Positions 27,283 to 34,424 of a stretch of 64,000 nucleotides of DNA are shown piece by piece. The notes beneath the pieces were generated by a model. It did not search any database. It saw nothing but the letters and a program-made list of their open reading frames with translations, and had not been told where the DNA came from. Both the position numbers and the translations under genes were made by a program. This stretch comes from an uncultured Aquimarina sp. (GTDB lineage: Bacteria > Bacteroidota > Bacteroidia > Flavobacteriales > Flavobacteriaceae). Positions within the stretch are counted from its first letter, which is position 1; each line of letters opens with the position of its first letter. Location: contig CANMLW010000015.1 in assembly GCA_947498705.1 (NCBI GenBank), forward strand, positions 24,300 to 88,299, given 5' to 3'.

Positions 27283-28050
27283 ATGAGTAGCACTACAAAT
27301 AAAAAAATTCTAAATACCTCTGTAGAAAAAGCATTCAAGATTTTGAATTGTTTTTCTACAGAAAAAATAGAGTTGGGTGTTACAGAAATAGCGCATAAAA
27401 TCGGTACTAATAAAAGTGCGGTATATCGAATGTTGGCTACTATGGAAGCTTTGAATGTGATTCAGCAAAATCCCGAAAACGAAAAATATAGGTTAGGCCT
27501 TAAGTTATTCGAGTTGGGACAAAAAGTAAGCATCCATAAAAATTTTATTTCCAAAGCCAGACCTTTTATGGAAGACTTAGTCAAACGAGCGGGAGAAACG
27601 GCACATTTGGCAATCTATAAAGATAAGAAAGTGTATTTTTTGGATAAAGTGGTAGGTAGACATGATTTACAAATAAATTCGCAAATAGGAAGCGAAAAGC
27701 CACTGCATTGTACAGGTTTGGGTAAAGTGATGCTCGCTTTTGCAGAACCCGAGTATCGATCAGTAATTGATAGCAGTACTCTCGAAGCCGTTACCAAAAA
27801 TACCATAACAAATAAAGCGCAATTAAAAGAAGAAATAGAACGCATCAAGAATATAGGTTTTGCATTAGATCTTGAAGAAAATGAAATTGGCTTGGTGTGT
27901 GTTGCAGTTCCTGTATTTGATGCCAGAGGGAAATGTATAGCGGCTATAAGTACTTCTGGCCCTTCGGCCAGATTTAATAAAAATGAAATACAAACCTATA
28001 CAGGTGATTTAAAATATACAGCAAATCAGTTAAAACACATTTTTGAGTAA
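27283..28050 (+). CDS. IclR-family transcriptional regulator
   Basis: 255 residues. An N-terminal winged helix-turn-helix (VEKAFKILNCF...VTEIAHKIGTNKSAVYRMLATMEAL) is followed by the IclR effector-binding domain (LHCTGLGKVMLAFAEPEYR, VAVPVFDARGKCIAAISTSGP). IclR proteins sense small carboxylates or aromatic intermediates. Being inside the kynurenine cluster, directly abutting the dehydrogenase gene (its stop is followed at once by the next ATG), it most likely controls this cluster and thereby itself. Whether it represses or activates is not shown. Confidence 0.92.
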   Translation: MSSTTNKKILNTSVEKAFKILNCFSTEKIELGVTEIAHKIGTNKSAVYRMLATMEALNVIQQNPENEKYRLGLKLFELGQKVSIHKNFISKARPFMEDLVKRAGETAHLAIYKDKKVYFLDKVVGRHDLQINSQIGSEKPLHCTGLGKVMLAFAEPEYRSVIDSSTLEAVTKNTITNKAQLKEEIERIKNIGFALDLEENEIGLVCVAVPVFDARGKCIAAISTSGPSARFNKNEIQTYTGDLKYTANQLKHIFE

Positions 28051-29511
28051 ATGATAAATATAGGTGCCATAGAAAAGATTGAAAATTATATTGACGGACA
28101 ATATATACCACCGCAAGAAAACCAGTGGTTGGATAATTATAATCCTGCAAAAGGAGAGGTGTATAGTCAGACACCAGACTCTTCTTCAAAAGATGTAGCA
28201 TTGGCTTATGAAGCTGCATCCAAAGCCTTTATAGGTTGGTCAGAAACCTCTTTACAGCAACGCAGTGCTATCTTGCTTAAAATTGCAAACCTGATAGAAG
28301 AACATCTCGAAGAACTGGCAATGGCAGAAGCAATAGATAATGGGAAACCATTGACCTTAGCTCGCAGTGTAGATATCCCCAGAGCGTCAGATAATTTTAG
28401 ATTTTTTGCCAATGCGATCACACAATTTGCAAGTGAGGCTCATGAAAGCCAGGGGTTTGATGCTATTAATTTTACATTAAGACAACCTATAGGGGTTGTG
28501 GGATGCATTTCACCATGGAATTTACCATTATATTTATTTACCTGGAAAATAGCTCCGGCATTGGCTGCTGGTAATACTGTAATTGCAAAACCTAGTGAGG
28601 TTACACCTATGACTGCGTATTTGCTAGGAGAGATATGTACCAAGGCAGGTTTGCCAAAGGGGGTGTTAAATATTGTACATGGATTAGGTACTTCTGTTGG
28701 TCAGGCAATAGTAGCGCATCCGCGTATCAAAGCAATCTCATTTACAGGAGGAACGGTTACAGGAGCTCATATAGCAAAAATAGCGGCACCTATGTTTAAG
28801 AAATTGTCGTTAGAACTAGGCGGTAAAAACCCAAATCTCATATTTGCCGATTGCGAGTATGATCGTATGCTCGAAACAACATTAAAATCCTCGTTTTCTA
28901 ATCAGGGACAAATATGCCTTTGTGGTTCTCGTATTTTGATAGAAAGAAGTATTTATGAAAGGTTTAAAACAGATTTTGTTGCAAAAACCAAGACATTAAA
29001 AGTAGGGCAACCTATGGATAAGGATACCAATATTGGGGCTTTAGTGTCCAAAACTCATTTAGAAAAAGTAAAAAGTTATATTGATAGTGCAACTGCAGAA
29101 GGCGGTAAGATTCTTTGTGGAGGCGAATATGTAACGATAGCGGGTTATGAAAAAGGATATTATCTGCAGCCTACTATTATCGAAGTAAATGATCCCCAAT
29201 GCAAATTGGTACAAGAAGAAATTTTTGGCCCCGTGGTAACGATTATGCCGTTTGATACCGATCATGAAGCTTTGGCGTTGGCAAACAATGTGCGTTATGG
29301 ATTGTCATGTACCATTTGGACCGATAGCTTGACTAGAAGTATGCAAATGGCCAAACAAATAGAAGCAGGTATTGTATGGGTAAATACTTGGATGATGCGT
29401 GATCTTCGTACTCCTTTTGGAGGAGTAAAGGATTCTGGAGTTGGCAGAGAAGGAGGCTTCGAAGCTTTACGGTTTTTTACAGAACCCAAAAATGTATGTA
29501 TACAATTTTAG
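28051..29511 (+). CDS. 2-Aminomuconic 6-semialdehyde dehydrogenase (probable)
   Basis: 486-residue NAD-dependent aldehyde dehydrogenase of the 2-hydroxymuconic/2-aminomuconic semialdehyde type. Motifs: ISPWNLPLYLFTWKIAPALAAGN, ISFTGGTVTGAHIA, LELGGKNPNLIF with the base Glu, the catalytic Cys in NQGQICLCGSR, and PFGGVKDSGVGREGG. In the pathway it oxidises 2-aminomuconate semialdehyde, produced by ACMSD, to 2-aminomuconate for the RidA-type deaminase. The substrate is assigned from context. The ATG follows the IclR stop without a gap. Confidence 0.88.
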   Translation: MINIGAIEKIENYIDGQYIPPQENQWLDNYNPAKGEVYSQTPDSSSKDVALAYEAASKAFIGWSETSLQQRSAILLKIANLIEEHLEELAMAEAIDNGKPLTLARSVDIPRASDNFRFFANAITQFASEAHESQGFDAINFTLRQPIGVVGCISPWNLPLYLFTWKIAPALAAGNTVIAKPSEVTPMTAYLLGEICTKAGLPKGVLNIVHGLGTSVGQAIVAHPRIKAISFTGGTVTGAHIAKIAAPMFKKLSLELGGKNPNLIFADCEYDRMLETTLKSSFSNQGQICLCGSRILIERSIYERFKTDFVAKTKTLKVGQPMDKDTNIGALVSKTHLEKVKSYIDSATAEGGKILCGGEYVTIAGYEKGYYLQPTIIEVNDPQCKLVQEEIFGPVVTIMPFDTDHEALALANNVRYGLSCTIWTDSLTRSMQMAKQIEAGIVWVNTWMMRDLRTPFGGVKDSGVGREGGFEALRFFTEPKNVCIQF

Positions 29512-29579
29512 AATAAACAACAATAAAATAGTGCACTTGTCTTAGAAGGTGTAGCTATAACATAAAAACATAAGGCAAA

Positions 29580-30359
29580 ATGAATTTAAATCTTACTAAC
29601 AAAAATGCATTGGTATGTGGCAGCACAAAAGGGATAGGGAAAGCCTCTGCTAAAGAGCTAGCTTTATTGGGGGCTACTGTTGTTTTGATGGCCAGAAATG
29701 AAGAAAAGTTAAAGCAGGTTGTGGATGAACTAGCTACAAATCATGGGCAGTCACATAGCTACATTGTGGCCGATTTTAAAAATCCTGAAGAGGTAAAAAA
29801 TAAGATTGTAGAAGAGGAAAGAATTTTTCATATTTTAATAAATAATACAGGTGGTCCGGCAGGAGGCCCTGTGTTTAATGCTACTTTAGGTGAGTTTGAA
29901 AGTGCCTTTACGCAACATTTAAAATGTAATCATGTTTTGGTACAAGCATTAGTACCCGGAATGAAAAAAGAAGGTTATGGTAGGATTATCAATGTGATTT
30001 CTACCTCTGTAAAACAACCATTAGGAGGATTAGGAGTTTCTAATACCATTAGAGGAGCAGTAGCGAATTGGTCAAAAACCTTAGCAAATGAACTAGGAGC
30101 ATTTGGAATCACGGTAAATAATGTATTACCAGGATCAACTGCGACAGAACGATTAAATGAAATAATTAATAATAAAGCAGAAAAGACGGGCAAACCCAGA
30201 GAAGAGGTGGTAAAAGCTATGGAAAATGAAGTACCCGCAAAAAGATTTGGTCGCCCAGAAGAAATAGCTAACGCTATTGCTTTTTTGGCTACCGAAGCAG
30301 CTTCTTATATCAACGGAATTAATGTTCCTGTAGATGGAGGTAGAACCAAATCATTATAG
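29580..30359 (+). CDS. SDR-family oxidoreductase in the kynurenine cluster
   Basis: 259-residue classical short-chain dehydrogenase. The cofactor site is CGSTKGIGKASAKELA, then NNTGG (in place of NNAG), and the catalytic residues are in VISTSVKQPLGGLGVSNTIRGAVANWSKTLANE, where the usual YxxxK motif is not seen: the expected Tyr position reads N-T-I-R. The C-terminal ERLNEIINN and GGRTKSL are typical of the FabG-like SDR subgroup common beside aromatic-degradation genes. No step of the known pathway needs it clearly. It is likely in the operon. Confidence 0.85.
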   Translation: MNLNLTNKNALVCGSTKGIGKASAKELALLGATVVLMARNEEKLKQVVDELATNHGQSHSYIVADFKNPEEVKNKIVEEERIFHILINNTGGPAGGPVFNATLGEFESAFTQHLKCNHVLVQALVPGMKKEGYGRIINVISTSVKQPLGGLGVSNTIRGAVANWSKTLANELGAFGITVNNVLPGSTATERLNEIINNKAEKTGKPREEVVKAMENEVPAKRFGRPEEIANAIAFLATEAASYINGINVPVDGGRTKSL

Positions 30360-30462
30360 TTAACGATTTCTTATCGCTAAATACCGATCAAAAGCGTTAA
30401 ATTTATATAATAAGATAAAGTAGATCAGAGAATATCTTTTTTAGATTAATAAAAGTAAGCAT

Positions 30463-30990
30463 ATGAGTAATTTAGTTTCACCATTAAACTTTAAAGCCTG
30501 GATAGAAGAACATCGTCATTTATTAAAACCCCCGGTGGGTAATAAATGTGTTTGGGAAGATGGCGATTTTATTGTGATGGTAGTAGGTGGTCCTAATAAT
30601 AGAAAGGATTACCATTATAACGAAACCCCAGAATTTTTCTATCAGGTAGAAGGAGATATTGTATTAAAAATTATAGACAAAGGAGTACCAAAAGATGTAC
30701 ATATAAGAGAAGGAGAAATCTATTTGTTACCTCCCAAGGTTCCTCATTCTCCACAAAGAGGGAAAGATACCGTGGGCTTAGTAATCGAGTACCCTAGAGC
30801 AGAAAAAATGATGGATGCCTTAGAGTGGTATTGCGAAAAGTGTAATACACAATTGTATAGAGAAGAATTTGCTCTTGATAATATAGAAACCGATATGCCT
30901 ATCATTTTTGATACATATTATAGTGATAAAGAAAAATGTACATGTGCTAATTGCGGTGCTGTAATGGAAGCACCTAAAAAGAAAAAATAA
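30463..30990 (+). CDS. nbaC: 3-Hydroxyanthranilate 3,4-dioxygenase
   Basis: Cupin-fold iron(II) enzyme that opens the ring of 3-hydroxyanthranilate to 2-amino-3-carboxymuconate semialdehyde. The iron ligands are His51, Glu57 and His95 (DYHYNETPEFFY and PPKVPHSPQR), at the same numbers as in the well-studied Cupriavidus enzyme. The C-terminal rubredoxin-like site is present as CEKC (124-127) and CANC (161-164), as in bacterial forms. 175 residues, usual length. It lies between the SDR and ACMSD genes in the same direction. Confidence 0.96.
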   Translation: MSNLVSPLNFKAWIEEHRHLLKPPVGNKCVWEDGDFIVMVVGGPNNRKDYHYNETPEFFYQVEGDIVLKIIDKGVPKDVHIREGEIYLLPPKVPHSPQRGKDTVGLVIEYPRAEKMMDALEWYCEKCNTQLYREEFALDNIETDMPIIFDTYYSDKEKCTCANCGAVMEAPKKKK

Positions 30991-31113
30991 TATTTAATAA
31001 GTTGAATTAGCATAAAATAGGTTGTTATGAAATAAAACCAACACCCCTTACAGGTTTTTATGAGCCTAAAATGAACATGTCATCCAACGATGTAAAACCA
31101 AAAATATAAAGAG

Positions 31114-32211
31114 ATGAAAAGAAAACTTCGTATCAACGGTCACTCACATTTACTTCCTTACCCCGAAGAAATTCCTCAATTCATGAAGGAAAAAGAGATT
31201 TTTTGGGTCGATGATGAACGCAAGTATATGCTGCAAAAAGGTTGGAAACGCCCGGTAACTCATTCTAGCTTCTTTTTGGACGATAAACTAGAATGGATGG
31301 AACACTTTAAGATTGATCATGCTGTGGTATTAAATCTATCTCAATTATATGGTAATGGATTACGTCTAGAAGAAATGAAGCATGCACTAAGGTTTCAGAA
31401 TGATTTTAATGCACGTATACAGCACGAAAATCCGGATAAGTTTACTTGCGGTTTTGTAGTGCATCCAGGGTTTATTAATGGTGCATTATGGGAAATGGAG
31501 CGTTGTGTCGAAGAACTAGGAATGAAAGTACTCTGCTTACCTACACATTTTATGGATTCTATAGGGCAATGGCGCTGTATTTTTGACGAAGAGAATGACC
31601 CTATTTTTGAACTAGCCAACAAGTACAAATTGGCAATAGAAGTACACCCTTATGATGGAGATAAAATGATTAAACTAGAAAATGTAGCGTGGCGTTTTCA
31701 TTTGGTTTGGATGTTGGCACAATGTGGCGATGCGTATCATTTTTATACCCTTAACGGTATGCAAGAAAGATACCCTAATATCAGAACTTGTTTTGCACAT
31801 GGAGGGCAATTAGCCCAAATGAATTTAGGTAGACGTATACAAGGATTTGATGGCAGACCAGACTTGTTTAAAGGAAAACAGCATCCAAGAAAAGCGGTAG
31901 GTCATCCTAATATATATTTTGATACGCTGGTACATGATACCGATTCCTTAAAACTGACCGTAGAGCGACAAGGAAGTAAACAAGTCATTATGGGGTTAGA
32001 TGATCCATATCCTTTAGGAGAAATGGAAAGTGAACCACAATCTTCTTATCCTGGTAAAATACTGGATCTGGCTATAGAAAGAGATATTATCAATAAAACA
32101 GAATATGACGAGATTTGGGATGATAATGTGTTACGATGGTTGTTTGGTGATGATCAACAAGCCAAAGAAGATCTTTCTAACAAGATTTTAGGTACAGAAA
32201 TGAAGGTTTAG
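31114..32211 (+). CDS. nbaD: 2-Amino-3-carboxymuconate-6-semialdehyde decarboxylase (ACMSD)
   Basis: Zinc-dependent amidohydrolase-fold decarboxylase that converts the ring-opened product to 2-aminomuconate semialdehyde, steering it away from quinolinate and into catabolism. Zinc ligands are in HSH (residues 10-12), AIEVHPYDG and FAHGG, with the catalytic Asp in MGLDDPYPLGE. 365 residues, slightly longer than the approximately 335 of characterised ACMSDs. It is the last gene of the cluster; the next gene converges from the other strand, 37 bases between stops, with no clear terminator. Confidence 0.94.
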   Translation: MKRKLRINGHSHLLPYPEEIPQFMKEKEIFWVDDERKYMLQKGWKRPVTHSSFFLDDKLEWMEHFKIDHAVVLNLSQLYGNGLRLEEMKHALRFQNDFNARIQHENPDKFTCGFVVHPGFINGALWEMERCVEELGMKVLCLPTHFMDSIGQWRCIFDEENDPIFELANKYKLAIEVHPYDGDKMIKLENVAWRFHLVWMLAQCGDAYHFYTLNGMQERYPNIRTCFAHGGQLAQMNLGRRIQGFDGRPDLFKGKQHPRKAVGHPNIYFDTLVHDTDSLKLTVERQGSKQVIMGLDDPYPLGEMESEPQSSYPGKILDLAIERDIINKTEYDEIWDDNVLRWLFGDDQQAKEDLSNKILGTEMKV

Positions 32212-32248
32212 TGCGTAAAAAGAATTGAATAAAAACTACTATACATTA

Positions 32249-33064
32249 TTAGAGTTTATTCAATAATTCAATGGCTTCCTTATATTTATAATTGTTTTGC
32301 AGTTGGGTAATGATTTCTAAAGTTTCTATGACTTTTTCTTTTTTGCCCTGTTTTAGGTAGACCATAGCTTTATACCAATATCCTTTAGAATGATCTATAG
32401 CGTCAGATGCAATTATTTTGTCAAAATACCCAATAGCCTCTGTGTAATTCTTTAATTCTAAAGCAGTGGCTCCTGCATAAATTAATACATTAATAGGTAA
32501 TTCCTTTTCGGTGGTAACAATTGATTCAAAAATAGTATTTGCTTGTTGATAGTTACCTTCTTCAAATAAAACCTGTCCTTTAGATAGAGAGTTCGTATTC
32601 GTATTTCCTCTACTTGTTAATGAAGGCAAATCTTGCCAATCATTGTATTGTGCATATAATTCTTCTGTAGTGTCTTTTGATAAAAGTGTAGTAAAAACGA
32701 ATAGTAACGCTACAGATGCCGCTGCCAATAACACGACTATTTTTTTGGTAGAGAGGAAACGGGTTTGACTTTTGTTTTTGTAATTCTCTTCAGCTTTTTC
32801 GATTACTTCTTTAAAGGCATTTGCTTCTTCGCTTCTAAAATAAGCCTCCGCATTTTTGAAATCTATGTTTTTACCCTCAAATTGATGTCCTACCCAGTCG
32901 GTATCATCAAATTGTGCATACAATTCTTTGTGCAGAGATAATTCTTTACGTAACCCAGTATTTTCTTGTAGTAGTTTTTCAAATACTGCTTTTTCTTCAT
33001 TGGTAAGCGCACCTCTTAGATAAGCATCTATTTGATTATAATATTTTTCAGCATTGGTACTCAT
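32249..33064 (-). CDS. TPR membrane protein, probable anti-sigma factor
   Basis: 271 residues with a cytoplasmic N-terminal part of about 107 residues (acidic and helical, starting MSTNAEKYYNQIDAYLRGALTNEEKAVFEKLL, a pattern seen in Bacteroidota anti-sigma factors), one transmembrane segment (about 109-129, VVLLAAASVALLFVFTTLL), and a C-terminal TPR region of about 140 residues outside (GQVLFEEGNYQQANTIFESIV, ALELKNYTEAIGYFDKIIA). It follows the sigma gene by 7 bases on the same strand. Sequestration of the sigma factor is inferred from this arrangement. Confidence 0.8.
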   Translation of the reverse strand: MSTNAEKYYNQIDAYLRGALTNEEKAVFEKLLQENTGLRKELSLHKELYAQFDDTDWVGHQFEGKNIDFKNAEAYFRSEEANAFKEVIEKAEENYKNKSQTRFLSTKKIVVLLAAASVALLFVFTTLLSKDTTEELYAQYNDWQDLPSLTSRGNTNTNSLSKGQVLFEEGNYQQANTIFESIVTTEKELPINVLIYAGATALELKNYTEAIGYFDKIIASDAIDHSKGYWYKAMVYLKQGKKEKVIETLEIITQLQNNYKYKEAIELLNKL

Positions 33065-33071
33065 CTTTAAT

Positions 33072-33632
33072 TTATTGTAAGTTTTTGAATCGCTTATCAG
33101 CTTTAATGTTACTAATTAATTTTGCTTTACATTTAAAAACGCGTTGGCGTACAACGACTTCAGAAGAATAAGATAACTGTTTTACAATTTCAGAATACGA
33201 TACTTTTTTAAAGAATAATCCAAGTATTTTTTTACAATTATCTGATAATTCATCTAACTTTTCTCTAAGTAACTCCCATCGTTCCTGTTCTAATAAAGCA
33301 TAAGCCATATCAGACTCTTCACTTACCAGTTCCTTAACTTCAAGATTTGTTACCCTGTTCTTCTTTTTATTTAATTCTCTTCTCCATAAATTTTTACAAG
33401 CGGTAAAGATATAGGCTTCAAAAGTAGAGTGAATCACTTCTAATTTTTTAAGCTTTATTCTCGCCGAAATTTGTAATAAAGCTTTTTGAAAAACATCTTC
33501 GGCATCTTCACGTTGTCCTTTATTTTCACAAACAAACTTTAAAACTTTGGGAAAAAAGTTCTTATAGATTTGGGTAATCACGGTTTCATCAGAGTGAAGA
33601 ATTCCTTGAATATAGTAATTACTGTCTTGCAT
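33072..33632 (-). CDS. ECF-type sigma-70 family sigma factor
   Basis: 186 residues from the ATG at 33632; the frame is open to 33698 but the extra 22 codons are not typical. Region 2 is seen in ITQIYKNFFPKVLKFVCENKGQREDAEDVFQKALLQI and FEAYIFTACKNLWRRELNK, and region 4 in LDELSDNCKKILGLFFKKVSYSEIVKQLSYSSEVVVRQRVFKCK, with the HTH. Two-domain structure means ECF group. It forms an operon with the TPR membrane protein. Four matching non-housekeeping promoter sites within 15 kb (33735, 37189, 48241, 48740) probably are its targets. Confidence 0.9.
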   Translation of the reverse strand: MQDSNYYIQGILHSDETVITQIYKNFFPKVLKFVCENKGQREDAEDVFQKALLQISARIKLKKLEVIHSTFEAYIFTACKNLWRRELNKKKNRVTNLEVKELVSEESDMAYALLEQERWELLREKLDELSDNCKKILGLFFKKVSYSEIVKQLSYSSEVVVRQRVFKCKAKLISNIKADKRFKNLQ

Positions 33633-33734
33633 TATGAAGCTAGGGTAAAAGGGATTGAGCGCAAAACTAATCATTTTGAAATTCTTAATAAAATTCATGT
33701 TTCAATCAAATGAATAAATTTTATTGTAAAAAAT

Positions 33735-33762
33735 GGGTAACAAAATTTGATGGGCTGAACTA
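33735..33762 (+). promoter_or_regulatory. ECF promoter site A (GGGTAACA-N14-GAACTA)
   Basis: GGGTAACA at 33735-33742, a 14-base spacer and GAACTA at 33757-33762. It lies upstream of the lipoprotein gene at 33843, in the divergent region next to the sigma gene. Same elements and same spacing as sites B, C and D. Confidence 0.7.
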
Positions 33763-33842
33763 GTTAATGTAAACTTAAAAAAGTAAGGTTTTACAATTGA
33801 ATTATTATGGTAATTTTGCAAACAATTAATGAAACAAAAATT

Positions 33843-34361
33843 ATGAAACAACTATTTATCTACTTGTCTTTGGTTATTTTATTTACTGCATGTTCTGTTG
33901 AGGACGATCATCAAGAACTTAAGCTTGAAAACAGTACAGAAGAAATTGTTTTCTCGAACCTCAAATTGGTCTCTAAAAAGGGAGTTACCAAAGAAAAAGG
34001 AATCAATAAAGGAAAAGAATTCGAAAAATATATAGATGCAATAGTAACTATAAAGTTTAAAAGTAATGTTTCAGATGAAACTAAAGAACAGATTAGAGCG
34101 GCTAATTATGATTTTGAAGTTCTAAGTGTCGAGGAAACAGATTGTGGTGAGGTAGAACATTGGACGATTAGATATGTTGAAGGAGATGATGCTGATATTA
34201 CTATTCTTAGGGACACTCATAAAGGTAAAGCAGCTGGTGATCACGAAACCAAAGCAATAGGTGTTATAGAACCAAGTAGGGCGGTTCTTAAGCTAATGAA
34301 TTATGTTGAGCGAATTGAAGTGGATTATGTAACCACAGAGTTCGACTGTACATTGTTTTAA
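33843..34361 (+). CDS. Hypothetical lipoprotein under ECF promoter
   Basis: 172 residues when started at the ATG at 33843, which gives a proper lipobox signal (MKQLFIYLSLVILFTAC). An in-frame ATG at 33807 adds 12 residues and spoils the signal. The mature part begins acidic (SVEDDHQELKLENSTEE) and contains IVTIKFKSNVSDETKEQIRAANYDFEVLSVEE, a small alpha/beta fold that resembles a protease propeptide or ferredoxin-like domain, but I cannot assign a family. It is the gene nearest to site A and ends in a terminator, so it should be a direct target of the sigma factor. Confidence 0.72.
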   Translation: MKQLFIYLSLVILFTACSVEDDHQELKLENSTEEIVFSNLKLVSKKGVTKEKGINKGKEFEKYIDAIVTIKFKSNVSDETKEQIRAANYDFEVLSVEETDCGEVEHWTIRYVEGDDADITILRDTHKGKAAGDHETKAIGVIEPSRAVLKLMNYVERIEVDYVTTEFDCTLF

Positions 34362-34383
34362 AAATAGACAATATGGTAAAGGT

Positions 34384-34418
34384 AAAAGGAGGGCAATTTG
34401 TCCTCCTTTTGTATTTTT
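34384..34418 (+). terminator. Terminator between lipoprotein and CHAT gene
   Basis: AAAAGGAGG pairs with CCTCCTTTT, then TTTTGTATTTTT. The last part includes TATTTTTG (34412-34419), a -7-like box 5 bases before the next ATG. Confidence 0.8.
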
Positions 34419-34424
34419 GCTGCG

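Noticed and set aside
33327..33355. Minus-strand GGGTAACA...GAACTG inside the sigma gene
   Set aside because: Spacer is 15 rather than 14 and the bases encode conserved sigma-factor residues; treated as chance.
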